Assembly: GCA_019044685.2 (NCBI GenBank) | Contig: JAGTXX020000003.1 | Coordinates: 992,001 to 1,056,000, forward strand | Direction of reading: 5' to 3' | Source: Nannochloris sp. 'desiccata' | Taxonomy: Eukaryota; Chlorophyta; Trebouxiophyceae; Chlorellales; Chlorellaceae | DNA: 64,000 bases | Shown: piece by piece, positions 33,911-45,518 of the stretch | How positions within the stretch are numbered: the stretch's first letter is position 1 | How the letters are laid out: the number at the start of each line of letters is the position of its first letter | The notes under the pieces: generated by a model | The model's input: the letters and a program-made list of their open reading frames with translations, nothing else | What the model was told of the DNA's origin: nothing | The model's database searches: none | Made by a program: the position numbers and the translations under genes

Positions 33911-35372
33911 TTAGATATAAAGTGTTTCCATCGCAGCACCGACTTGAGCGACACGTGTATCCTCTTCTTCAAGGCAATCACTGCCATCATTATTCTGTGT
34001 TCGTGCCCTGGCAGCTTTGCTTGCGCCACAACAGTTTTTATATTTCTTTGTTGAGCCACATGGGCATCGGGAATTCCGAGCTGGAAGTGGTTGACTCCCG
34101 TCCTTCTTTCGAGTCCCTTTCTTCCCCTTGAGTTCACTTTTCTTCTTCTTCTTGGTAACATCGATGCTTTCCTTAGAAAGACTGCTACCCTGCTTTTCTT
34201 TATTCGATTCTCCATCCTCCTTTCTTCCTTCACTTTCTTCTTCTTTGTTTATGTGCAAGTGAAGCCGAACACGTTTGCCTCCTCTTGATACCACTAGCTC
34301 TACGTTGACAAAATTTTCAGGAATTTCACAGGTTTTCTTATATAGGTCAGTTCCCGTTAAGAGCATCCCACGTGTACTTTCAAGTCTAGCTCTCTCTTCC
34401 TCCTTTCTTCCCTCCTCTGTTCCACCACTGCAATCACCATTCCCGCCACGGCAGCTGCTCCTGTCTCCATGAAGCTCTTCAACAAGGAATTCTATCGCGG
34501 CATCAACGTTACCTCCCACTTTCTCCATCGCTGCTATAAGTAGCGCATCATTATCACACCCAGTTCCATCTTGAACACGCCGTAGATCGCTTTCTGTATA
34601 TTTACAACCATTAGCACCACCACCACTATTACCAACACAATTTCTACAAACACTGCTGTGTATCGGTATCGGTTCTGGCGGTCCTGTCCCGTAGTCATCG
34701 AGTAATCGCACCGAATTATAATGCATTCCATCATGATAGGAAATATGTAGCATAGGTACCTCTTCAGTAGAAAAGTTCTTCACAATCCACGGCGGTTGCC
34801 CGGCCTGGTAGATTTTTAAATTTGCTTTTAGCTGTATTGAAGCAGCTTGAAGCTCTAAATTCCCAGCCCAAGTGCCTTCGTCTGCCATGCGTTCTATGTA
34901 TTCGTCAAATGGCTCGTCATCTTCGATAAATGGTTCGAATATATCTTTATTTGTTTTAATGTGTTGGACAATTGTTTTTCGAAGGTAGCAGTGATGTCCG
35001 GAACGACCTTCTAATTGATCTGCTAACGAACGGAAGAAGCATGATCCATCAGCAGCGACCTCGTGGACACGTAAACCCAGCTGCGAAAGTTCTGTGGCGA
35101 GTTGTGTTTCCCACCCACCTCGTCCTTTGCGGCCAGCCTGGAAGCGGAAAAGTGGGCGGAAAAAACGTTTTGTTTTTAGAATTTCAATACAGTGGGGACG
35201 CAATGTCTCTGGTGCATTGGTTCCCTCATGATTATCCGACTGACCAACTACCAGAGTCACGTACCGTGCCCCCCTTCCGACTTCTCTTGCTGTCAACAGT
35301 GCCTTGATCGTTTTTGGAATTTTTACTAGACCCAGCACCCTTGGTCTGAGCTCGACGCTGGGTCTTGCCCAT
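33911..35372 (-). CDS. OTU-family cysteine protease with UBA-like and SEC-C motifs
   Basis: Exons 35372-35265 and 35137-33911 (127-base intron) give 444 residues. The first exon encodes MGKTQRRAQTKGAGSSKNSK, a basic start typical of OTUD3-like proteins. The OTU domain has AADGSCFFRSLADQLEG with catalytic Asp and Cys, and HYNSVR with catalytic His. A UBA-like helix set follows (NDALLIAAMEKVGGNVDAAI) and near the end the SEC-C zinc motif RCPCGSTKKYKNCCG. This order is that of plant OTU deubiquitinases with a SEC-C tail. It should remove ubiquitin; chain preference is unknown. Choosing only the second exon would leave an odd, non-conserved start, so the two-exon model is preferred. Confidence 0.92.
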
Positions 35373-35777
35373 TCAACTTTCTCTTCAGATACATGAAATT
35401 GTGGTTATATCGTTTAATTATAGATCCGGTCTGATTCTAATCACGATATATTTTATCTTGCGCTCCTTTTCTTTTTGCAGTCGACACATAATTTCATCAC
35501 TTCGCTTATCGATTTTAAATGAAAACACTGGTATTCTCTCAATTGCCACATTTGCTATTCTCATCGCCTTGGAAGCTGCCGAGGTGTACAAGCTTTAACT
35601 ATCAAGCAGGTGAATCACCATTGGCAGTTAAAGGAACCCACTCTGAAATAGGCATTGGTTCACTACAGATTCCTGCCGACATACTACTCAATCCTGATCA
35701 CGCAGTTTTTACCTAGCGAATGAAATACCTTCAGCATCTTACCTTGAAAGAAGAGGCTGTAAACTAATCTATAAAAT
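35373..35777. promoter_or_regulatory. Divergent promoter region of OTU and LCB2 genes
   Basis: About 400 bases between two genes that are transcribed apart. Short plus-strand frames (about 65 codons from 35519) show no family signature. Nothing else was recognised. Confidence 0.4.
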
Positions 35778-37475
35778 ATGGCAGGCACAGGCACTCTTAC
35801 ACCAACACTTTTAGTGGCATTAGCCACGTATACATCGTAAGTTATGCTACTAATCACATGCGCAAGATTACTCCCTTTAACCAGCGCACCCAAAATTTTG
35901 TGTTCAATGACTCAACGTTCAATTTTTCTTTTGCAGGTGGATGATGTTGTTCCTCTTTGGGCATTTACGCGATGCGTGGCGTAAAACATTCAAGGGCAGT
36001 AAGAAGGTAGGAACAGGAGTAAAACGCCAAGCCACTAGCCTGTTCAGAATACTTTACCTCTGTTAATTACAACATTCACTGTCTCTATTTTATATCACTC
36101 ACCTATTCTCCAATCCATTCTCCAGGGCTACGCTCCTGTACGCATGAGCTACGAAGATTTCTACACCCGTAGAATGTACTATAGAATCCACGACTGTTGG
36201 AATCGTCCTATAAACAGCGCACCAGGTGCTTGGATTGACGTAATGAAGAGGACACCTGTCGATGGCGAAAAGCCATTAGAATTGACTGGACATACCCAAC
36301 ACTGTCTCAATTTAGGATCATACAATTACTTAGGATTTGCTGCACAAGATCCATATTGTACCCCTCGTGTAGAGGACGCGCTAGATACTCTAGGCTGGGG
36401 TGGATGTGGTGCTCGCGCTGATGCAGCAACCACACCGCGCCATGTTGAGCTTGAGAACGCCATCGCCACCTTCCTAGGTAAAGAAGCAGCCATCACATGT
36501 GGTATGGGATTCGCTACAAACTCCGCATTTCTTCCCGTTCTTGCTAGAAAGGGATGCCTTCTTATTTCCGATGCTTTAAACCACTCGTCGATTGTCAATG
36601 GCGTCCGTGGCTCCGGCGCCAAAGTGAAAGTATTCGACCACAATGACCCTAAAGCATTAGAAGCTCTTCTTCGTGTGTCTATCGCTGAAGGACAGCCACG
36701 TACTGGCCGTCCATGGAAGAAAATCATCATTATCATCGAAGGCATCTACTCGATGGAAGGCGAGTTGTGTAAATTAAAAGACATTGTATCAGTTAAAAAG
36801 AAATACAAAGCATATTTATATTTAGACGAGGCGCATAGTATCGGTGCACTTGGAGATGGAGGTCGTGGTGTCTGTGAAGCTGCGGGTGTCGATACTGCTG
36901 ACGTGGATATCATGATGGGAACATTCACAAAATCTTTTGGTTCATGTGGAGGGTATATCGCCGGAAGCAGACAATTAATAGATTATTTACGAGCTGAATG
37001 CCCTGCAAACTTGTATGCCACGGCAATGTCCCCTCCTGCAGTGGAGATGGTGTTGTCAGCGTTGCATGTGGTTAGTGGACAGGATGGCAGCGATCGGGGT
37101 AAAACTAAAATTCGAGGTTTGAAAGACAATGCAAATTACTTCAGGGCAAAGTTATTAGAGCAAGGATATAACGTTCTAGGTGATTGGGATTCCCCAGTCA
37201 TGCCTATCATGATTTTTAACCCTGCGAAACTGCCTGCTGCGAGTAGAGAAATGCTCCGGCGGGGTATTGCGGTGGTGGTTGTTGGTTTTCCGGCGACTCC
37301 GTTGCTTACCGCACGGATGCGGGTCTGCATCTCTGCCTCGCATTCTAGAGAGGATCTAGATTTTGCGTTAGAGATGTTTGAAGAACTTGCAGATGTGTGT
37401 GCGTTACGGTATGCGGATGTGGAAAAAAACATGGCACATATAGTGCTGGCAAAATCCAAAGGAATTTTACTTTAA
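35778..37475 (+). CDS. LCB2: Serine palmitoyltransferase subunit LCB2
   Basis: Three exons, 35778-35836, 35937-36006 and 36126-37475, with introns of 100 and 119 bases, give 492 residues. The short first exons encode the N-terminal membrane segment (TPTLLVALATYTSWMMLFLF then GHLRDAWRK), as in other LCB2 proteins. The catalytic part has GYAPVRMSYEDFYTRRMYYR, LNLGSYNYLGFA, DEAHSIGALG and GTFTKSFGSCGGY with the PLP lysine. It condenses serine with palmitoyl-CoA at the ER, the first step of sphingolipid synthesis, together with LCB1, which is not in the window. Exon joins are supported by phase and by conserved sequence across each one. Confidence 0.96.
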
Positions 37476-37825
37476 GGAAGAAAGAAAGAAAAGTAAAAGA
37501 GACAATACAATATTAAGAAGGTAAATTGCTATTTATTTAGCAAAAATAAAAATTATTGATTTAATATATATGCTTCACTTTACCTCCATACTTGATTAGC
37601 TTAACACCAACTGCTTGACTACTCTCTATGATGCACAGCCTCTCTAATTTTTCATTCACCGACACACGACCTAGGCTCAGAATTCTGTAAAGTTTGCTCA
37701 TTTTCTACGTCATTTAAACAGATAAGGCAAATACATGGTAACTATAGGTACAGTAATCAACTAGTTAATACCAAAATTATACAGAAAAAGTACTATCCTA
37801 TAGTAATGCAACCGTTGTTTTACTT
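37476..37825. other. Intergenic region between convergent genes
   Basis: About 350 AT-rich bases between LCB2 and EMC7 3' ends, with AATAAA-like strings. Nothing else was recognised. Confidence 0.5.
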
Positions 37826-38638
37826 TTATTTTTCTTTCCTAGTACCGCCACCCGTGAGTGCAGATGTTAATTTCTTTTTTTCCTCCATCATCTCCTGATA
37901 TTCCTCTGGATCTACCTTAAGCATCGGCATAATGAGTAGACTAAATACCATAAAGGCTATCATCATACCGTAGGGAGTCTTTATAAAGCTCATTACATTG
38001 AAACCTTGGCGTTGTTCAAAATATTGGACCATCGATAGAACCGGGATTCGAAGAGGGTAGGGTAAATCTTTGCCTGCGTTGGGGACATCAGGGCTAGATA
38101 TTTGGATATCAGTTCCCTTGACTACGACCTTCATCTGCAGGGTGGGGAGTCAAAAAGGATTAGAAGAGGGGGATGAGATGAGAAAATGAGATTAAATTTA
38201 GAGACACGTAAAAGGTGGTGGAGGTTTTAATGCGAAATTGCTATTAGCAATAAAGGTTTAATAAAGACGCACCGATAGAAATTGATAGCCTAATGCTTCG
38301 ACTTCGACATAATATATGCCATCTGCTACGGTGTGGAAGTTAAAGGTCCCATCCGGACGGGCAAACGTTGTGACCCTATTGCCGTCGATGCCTCTCAACG
38401 CCACAACGACATCTGCTGGAAGGTGCATCCCCTCTGCGAACGTGCATGGCAAAATTTATATGGGGTCAGCGTTGCGTAAAATTCTGATATACTGTTTAGA
38501 AGAGTCGAAAAGTATTCGGGTTGTCTTACCTGGCAGGATGAGATTACCTGCAACCGATCTGGAATTGCCTGATGCAGCATTAGCAGAGACGCTAGGCCAG
38601 ACTGCAGCTAATATGACAATGGCTATTAGTTTGCTCAT
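37826..38638 (-). CDS. EMC7: ER membrane protein complex subunit 7
   Basis: Exons 38638-38530, 38433-38273 and 38134-37826, with introns of 96 and 138 bases, give 192 residues. A signal peptide (MSKLIAIVILAAVWPSVSA) leads to a beta-sandwich domain: GNLILPEGMHLPADVVVALR, TFARPDGTFNFHTVADGIYY and VEALGYQFLS. This is the EMC7 domain. After KDLPYPLRIPVLSMVQYFEQ a single membrane segment (YGMMIAFMVFSLLIMPML) and a short charged tail (EEYQEMMEEKKKL) follow. EMC inserts and folds membrane proteins in the ER. The exon joins each restore conserved text in phase. Confidence 0.93.
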
Positions 38639-38942
38639 CGTGTTTAAATTATTTTTATGACGCGCGTTTGCGAGAAGAGCAAGTTTTAAAGCTTTAAAAG
38701 GGAGCGCAAAGACAGAGAGAAATCAATGAATTAAACGTGCTCTGAGCTATCTTGAAGAAGAGAACAAAACATTGAATACTTGTATTCATGATGATACATC
38801 TCTAGATACCTGGAGAGTACCTGTGTTTTCCTGTTTCACCTCTTTCATTTCGAATTAATCAACTTTACTTTGACAAGTCAAACTTTCCCTAGCAAATGCA
38901 TAGATGAAAGGATAGCCAGCGTCAGCGGAAAGCAACAACTGC
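38639..38942. promoter_or_regulatory. Divergent promoter region of EMC7 and EDEM3-like genes
   Basis: About 300 bases between two genes transcribed apart, both encoding ER proteins. No motif such as an ER-stress element could be identified with confidence. Confidence 0.4.
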
Positions 38943-41900
38943 ATGGACACCGATCCTGGAAGCAACAGGCGGCACTGGGTGGCAGTGGTGAGATAAATAG
39001 TGTATTCATTTTACCATCACATCCCCTTTGCCCGCCGTCGTTGCAGACATCCCTCCGGTTCTCATTCTTTTTCCCTTTTTAATTTTCAGGCATCTTTGGT
39101 GGCTTTCATTGCGCATGTATGGTTACAATCCTATTCGGAACAGCCACACAGCAACGCCAGTCCCTACAGCAGCAATGGAGTTGGAGGGGGTGGCCGTAAA
39201 GTCAAAGGAGCAACCCTCCCCCCAGGAGAATCTCTTAATACCACCACAGCCGACGCTTGGACGCTCACAGCTCTCAGCCCTGAACAAATGGACCGCTACC
39301 GTAATGACTCTGCTGAGATGTTCCATTTCAGTTTCCAAAACTACATGCACCATGCCTTCCCTCGAGACGACCTCCGTCCTATCAGCTGCAGAGGAAGCAA
39401 TTCTCAAGGGGGCATCGCTCTTAGCTTACTGGATTCTCTGGATGCGCTTGTTATATTCGATAATATACCAGCATTTCAGAGCGCAGTTCAATGGGTGACA
39501 GACCAGCGTCCAAATTTATTTAATGTGGACGCTAGGGTGCATGTTTTTGAAGTGACAATACGAGCCCTCGGGGGTCTTCTCTCAGCTCACTCTTTACTTC
39601 AACTGGACCCTAAGCTCGCTCCTGCATACGATGGGCATTCTTTACTCGATGCAGCTGTAGATTTGACTGAGAGGCTTATGCCTGCGTTTGATACACCTAC
39701 TGGATTACCTCTCTCCTGGGTCAATCTGAAAAGAGGGCAAGTTGCCGGAGACACGAGAGTGACGTGCACAGCCTGCGCTGGCACTTTGCTATTAGAATTC
39801 GGCGTTTTATCTCGATTAACAGGCAATGAAACGTATGAATCCAAAGCCAGACATGCTGTGCAGTATTTGTGGAGTAAACGGAGTGCAAGAGGTCTACTAG
39901 GCAACACGATTGATGTCGATTCTGGTCGGTGGTTGAGACGAGATGCTGGTGTTGGAGCTGGAGTTGATTCATATTATGAATACCTCCTCAAATCTTACTT
40001 GGCGTTTGGAGACACCATCTACCTAGATATGTTTGCTGAGTTGTATGCTGAAGCACAAGCGCATCTCGCTCTTTCTTCCTCAATCAACGGGGTCGAATGG
40101 TTGGTGACGGTACACATGGCCACAGGCCGACTCATGAATCATTATGTCTCTTCCTTGGCCGCATTTTGGCCAGGAATGCAGGCTCTTACAGGGCAAATAC
40201 ACGACGGGTTGGCGCTTCATTCCAACTGGACGAGTGCATGGGATCGGTTTGGCTGGTTGCCTGAATCATTTTCAATGAATTTACAACATAGCCACCCTAC
40301 GATGACCAGTTACCCGCTCAGACCAGAGTTGATAGAGTCTACTTTTCTTTTACATGCGACCACTGAGAAAAATGATTTGCTTCATAGCACTGTACGTGTA
40401 CTAGAGAAATTACGGGATCACACCCGGGTCAAATGTGGCCATGCAAGTGTCGGGGATATTGGTACGAGTCGATTAGAAGATACGATGGAATCTTTCTTTT
40501 TATCAGAAACTTCAAAATATTTGTACCTGACGTTTGCGAATGCGACGACGTTGATAGACCATTATGTACTGTCCACGGAAGGGCATCTGTTTCCACCTTT
40601 TAGTGTTCCACCTTCTGCTTCTGAAGAACCTGGAGGGGAAGTTGGTATGGCTGCTGCTGCTGGAGGGAAAGAGAAACGAGCGGCAACAATGCCGCAGCAA
40701 GAGCAACAAGAGCCGGAAAAAAGTAGTGATAGTTGGTTTGGCCGGCTGATGAGAGGTGCAAAGCCACCCTCGCCTGCTGAAAGTGAAGACACCACATGCT
40801 CTGAAGTATGTGATAATCTCATAGAGTATTCTGTAGAACTGCTAGATGAGGAACAAAACGATGGAAATGGCAGCGGTGACATGGACACCTCTGTTTCAAG
40901 GAGAGGAGAAATTTCAGCAGCAGCTTTACGTGCAGCTCTTCCCCGCATCCCAGCGTCTGCTACTACCCCATCAATTCTACGTCAACGTCGATGCACAGCA
41001 TGCAAAACTGTTACCAGTGCAGTCACAAGAGCTAAAAAGAAAGCAGATGACTTGTGGCGAATAAACGCTGATAGTCAACACCGAGCTGGCCGTACACACG
41101 TCGCTCCTCCACAATGGGCACGTAGTCGAGTTGCTGCAAATTCTCGTCCTCAGAAACTCGTGTTATGCGTGCTCGGTGAAGCTGGCCCGGGCAAATTACA
41201 ATGTACTATTGCAAAAGAGGTACTTTCCTCCGATCTGACCAGTCAAGCAGTACAATCTGTAGTACAAAATGCGGTATTTTTTCAAATAGGTGGACATCAA
41301 GGAGGTGTTACAGCAGAGGTGCTGGCTCCAGCTCTCTCAGAAGTGCAAATTCTTCATGTGGCTGCGGGGACGTGCACCATTGACAACAAGGAGATGGCGT
41401 ATTCTGCTAATGGAGAGAACAACAATATCTGTAAAGATATTACTTCACACGGCGACAGTGTCTTTATTGTTGACAAAACTGTTCCAGCAATGCTAGCAGA
41501 GTTTGGTCCTGACTTTCTACCTGGCTGCAACAGCACCAATCCAGAATTGATTGCCGCCTCCCGCTCGCAATGGGAGGCGCTTCTAACCGAGCAGAAATCT
41601 TTTGCGTCGGTAGATGATGAAGAACCAACGGATGAAGGCGAGACAGAGGAAGCTATTTTAAGGAGAATTGCTGCTGTTGAGAATGCTGGTGGTGGTGGTG
41701 GTGGTGGTGGCACGAGCGGGGGCAAGGATGACGCCTCGTGTGGGGACGGTGGCGGTGATAGTTCCACTAGTAGTAGAGTAGGAGAAGAAATAGATGATGA
41801 TGAAGAGGAGGAAGATGACGATCCCTATGTAGATCCAGATGAGCTGGAAGCTGCTGAATTAGAAAAGAAAAGGCATTTAGAAGAAAGGAGTCATGCTGCC

Positions 41901-42842
41901 TCCGGTGTTGATCCTGAAAGTTGCAGTCAAAATCTAGAAAAAGATGAAGAAGCTCCGCCCCATCTATCCGCTGAAATGCAAGGCATCTCAGTTGAATTTC
42001 TCGAAAGATTTCACGCGGCAGAAGCTGCGGCAGCCGCTGCAGAAGCCAATACTGCCAGATCAACAGGTGACACCACAGGCGGTGACCAAGCAGTCTGTCA
42101 AGCTTTAGGACGCCTTATCCCTACCTCCCCTTACAATGCATGCAGTCCCATTGAAAATATCGATGCTATGCGCGGTAACATAGCGATTATCGAAAGAGGG
42201 AACTGCTCTTTCCAGAGTAAAGTACTTGCCGCAGAAACAGCAGGGGCTGTTGGCGCTGTCGTCATCAATGCCGACGGAGAAGGGGTTGATGGCCGTTCTT
42301 TAATGTCCATGGGCCTAGATAGTGGTGAATCTACAGCACCAGTACCAGGAATTCCATCGGTTATGGTCAGGGCAGGAGATGGCCTGGCTTTGATTGAGGC
42401 AGCGGAACAGGGCAGGTGGGGTCGACTGTGGGACCCTCCTTACGAAAGAAAACTAGACATTGGCAATATATTAGTAGAATTAGCGAAGGCTGAAGATAGA
42501 AAGCAGAAAAAGATGCAAGCTGAAGCTATAGCTGTTGCCAAGGCGGCAGCAGAAAAGTTAAAGAAACAGCAAAAAGAACAAGCAGCAGCAGGTGGAGGAG
42601 GAGGTGAGCCTAGCGTGCCGGAGAATGCAGCGGCAGATACAGCAGCAGCTGCTGCTGCTGTTGAAGCTGCGTCTACGATGTCAAATCTCCAGTTGGATGT
42701 TATTGTACCGCCAAATTCTCATCCATGGGTCATGCATGCGCTGTATCAGCAAAAGCAAGATATGGGTTTAGCTTTCCAAACAGCAGCAAGAATATTAGCT
42801 CCCAGCATCAGTGTTGGCGGGGACAGCCAAGAAAGCAGATGA
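38943..42842 (+). CDS. EDEM3-like GH47 alpha-mannosidase-like protein with PA domain
   Basis: Exons 38943-38987 and 39090-42842 (102-base intron) give 1265 residues. The short first exon starts MDTDPGSNRRHWVAV and leads to ASLVAFIAHVWL, a signal anchor for the ER. The GH47 domain (about 75-510) has FHFSFQNYMHHAFPRDDLRP, LSLLDSLDALVIF and LRPELIESTFLLH. About 1010-1130 is a protease-associated domain (IAIIERGNCSFQSKVLAAET; GIPSVMVRAGDGLALIEAAE). GH47 plus PA is the EDEM3 order; such proteins trim mannose from misfolded glycoproteins for ER-associated degradation. Between them lie long acidic and low-complexity parts, including a GGT (polyglycine) repeat at 41690 and poly-Glu/Asp. The tail is Ala/Gln/Lys-rich. 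No other ATG fits the first exon. Confidence 0.9.
41690..41712 (+). repeat. (GGT)n polyglycine repeat
   Basis: About seven GGT triplets code for glycine inside the acidic linker of the EDEM3-like protein. The run is likely length-variable. Confidence 0.85.
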
Positions 42843-43154
42843 TAGGTCGAGGCTTTTCCCTACTTGCTGGCTTTCAACCAATTAATTGAGTAATTTCTGT
42901 AATTGTACACTCATTTTTTTCATTTGATGTAATTGTAAATCTGACTAGAAGCCTTTGTGGTGCTTAGCTGTGTGGCAAGCACGCTGCCGACGCCGTGCAA
43001 AAGAAGAATATTCAATTTTTTGGCCAATAAATAACAAAAGAAAGGAAATCAAGGGTGTTCTGTAATCACTGATAATTACTTATATGCATTCCATCGGCTA
43101 ATTAGGATATATATATACAGTTTGCAGCGTTTATTCCGAATAATTCAAGGATAA
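42843..43154. other. Intergenic region, nothing recognised
   Basis: About 310 bases between two genes on the same strand. It has a TATATATATA run near 43110 that could serve as a core promoter for the CPBP gene, and AATAAA at about 43026. Confidence 0.4.
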
Positions 43155-44390
43155 ATGACAGCAAGACATTTCAATTATTTTGGTGGTGCAGCCATGATGG
43201 AGGCGAATTCTAATGTGATCAAGATGCTGAGAATACAGCCTAGCATTCTCGCGACTCGTAGAGATGGTGATCGCATACTTGCTGCTAGAAATCGTCTTCA
43301 AGGTACACTATCAGTATTTTTATATTGCTTTTGAAATTGCCACTTAATGCCATACACGCTTCATCATAAGACGTATTACAAAATCTAACTATAATTTACA
43401 TGCTATTTTACAGACCCTATACGCACAAACAGATTAGAACGACTCCATCACCTTCAGCATGGCGTTGTGGCAAAGAGCGACGGCAGTGCAGGAGGAGAGG
43501 CGCCACTTGAGGCTAGTGTGCAAACTACCAGCAGCACGGATCAGCCACAAACGGACTCAGGCAACAGCAATGAAAATAGTGAAAACAACAGCAGCAAGAC
43601 TAGCAATAGCAACGGCGCGTCTGTACCAGCAGCCACACCAGAAGCCTCTCTACCTTTAACCCTACCAGCAGCTCCCTGGGGAATCAGCACCACAATTTTC
43701 GTTATGGTATGTTGGCTCGTCTGTTTCTACATAGCAGCGTACGATATAGTACCATTCATGCTTAGAATGCTGGGCTACGGTGGCCCCGCAGCAGCAGCAC
43801 AACCAGGTGTCCAAGCTCTTCGCCACCTCTTACTCGACACAACACAACTTAGCATAACATTAATACTCCTACGCCGTGCTTTAGCACCATACCAAGCACG
43901 AAAACTCGGGCTTTTCGCTTTCAAATTTTCTCCACTAAAATTATGGGTACCTGCTGTAGTTCTTGGAGTCGCTGCCTTTCCCATTGTCGATTGTATTCAC
44001 AAAGCAATGGTCTCTCTGCTTTCTACCTCGAACGGAGTCGCTGTTTCTCCAGTGAGTAATGCTGCATTCGTCGCTGGGAGTGCCACGTGGCATGTCCGTG
44101 CAACCTGGTTTTTAGTTCTAGCGGTATGCGCCCCTCTGTGGGAAGAAATAATGTTTCGTGGCTTTCTTTTGCCTTCTCTGGTGAAATATCTCGCACCAGG
44201 GTGGGCTGTCGCTGCAAGTTCGCTTGTCTTTGCCACTGTGCATTTTACGAAAGAAGGATTTGTACCGCTTTTGTTATTAGGATGTGTCTTTGGTACTGCT
44301 TATTTGAAAACTTCAAATTTGTTGCCAGCTGTTGCGTTGCATAGTTTATGGAATATTGTACTACTATCGCAAATATTAATGAGTGGATAG
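43155..44390 (+). CDS. CPBP (CAAX-protease-like, ABI) intramembrane metalloprotease
   Basis: Exons 43155-43302 and 43414-44390 (111-base intron) give 374 residues. Six or more hydrophobic segments fill residues about 130-370. The three family motifs are present in order: WEEIMFRG (Glu-Glu-x3-Arg), FATVHF (F-x3-H) and LHSLWNI (H-x3-N). The N-terminal 120 residues are Ser/Asn/Gln-rich with Gly and no clear signal. Plant and cyanobacterial CPBP proteins of this kind sit in plastid membranes, while Rce1 sits in the ER; this sequence is closer in layout to the former, but location is inferred. The first exon is chosen from a GTACAC donor and a phase match. Confidence 0.88.
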
Positions 44391-45518
44391 AGGAGATGGT
44401 ATTGCTTAAAACCTTTGCTTTTAAGCTGGTGTAATTTGTTTTAGATTGCAGAGGGGCCGGAAAGGGGGAAAGGAAAAAAAAAACAGATTCCAAAACTTTT
44501 GGTGGAAAAACGCAACGCCTGTTTCTGATTTTTTGGACTCACATTTGAACTCGCTCTTAATTTATTTACAGATTCTTTGCAATTTCATACGGTTTATGTT
44601 ACAATGTGATGCAAATAGTTTCTTTTCAAATATAAATGCAGAACAGAAAGATAGGAGGCAGAATAACAATTATGGGGGGTGCCTAAGGTATCAATCAACT
44701 TCGCTTTGCCACGCATAATTATTGTTTATAATACACAAGAAAATTAGAAGGAAGTCTGGGGAGAGGAGGGCGTGAAAAATAAACACGTCAACAAATCGAG
44801 AAAACTCGCTATCACTCTAAGAAGAAAGAAAATTTCTTATAGGCCGCTACAGCGCTGCATAACTAGTATCTTGTATCATTTGAACGCGAGGTCGTTGATC
44901 AGAAGGGAAGAGGAAAGGGCGAGTGAAAATACGAAAATTAAATTCAAGAAAGGTAATTATCATTATTCTGTGACCGGGAAAACATTTAATAAAAAAGAAA
45001 GTGCTTCTAGAAAATCATCATCGTCGCTTCAAAAGGGGTCTTTTTTTTTTTTGAAACATGGTTGGGAGGGATACGTCGAAATGCCAAGATGCATGTTCTT
45101 TTCTTTTTCTTTCTGAGGCATGAGGGCTTCATCAGAAATAAACACGTGGCAAAGAAGGAACGAGAAAGTGCAAATAAAAAGGAAAAAACAAGAGAAGAAA
45201 GGGAAGACGGGAAAGAAAACATCTCTGGGCAAGGAATGGGAAAAGCGAAGAAGTAGGGCACACCCCCTGTTGTTATCACAATGATAAAAGAAAAACTAAA
45301 GGCCCACAAGTGTTTTATAATATGCACAAAAACATTTATTTATTCGTCTGCTATTCAAACTACTCAAACAAGACTTCTTATTAAAAGAAAAACCTTTCGG
45401 CTTTCTTTTTTCTTGACGTCGATATCTATAGTCTTAGTATAGTACACAGCCGGTTGGAAATCATTTTAAACTAGTAAATGAAATCCTTTTATTGCAGATC
45501 GAATAAGCAACAAAGATC
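44391..45518. other. Gene-free region between convergent genes
   Basis: About 1.1 kb between the CPBP and PI4K-like 3' ends. It is rich in purine runs (GAAAGGGAAA and similar) on the plus strand and has a run of about 14 T near 45045. The reading frames lack ATG starts or domains. I see no RNA gene or repeat family. Confidence 0.5.

Noticed and set aside
35138..35338. A single-exon N-terminus for the OTU protein
   Set aside because: A GTACGT donor and TTCCAG acceptor in matching phase join a better, basic N-terminus; the single-exon version lacks similarity to the family.
38035..38055. A B-box-like TTCGAATCCCGG on the minus strand
   Set aside because: It is coding sequence of EMC7 (LRIPVLSMV) and has no cloverleaf around it.
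44772..45116. A 114-codon plus-strand frame in the gap after the CPBP gene
   Set aside because: Starts with GTG, is built from purine-rich runs, and has no recognisable motif.
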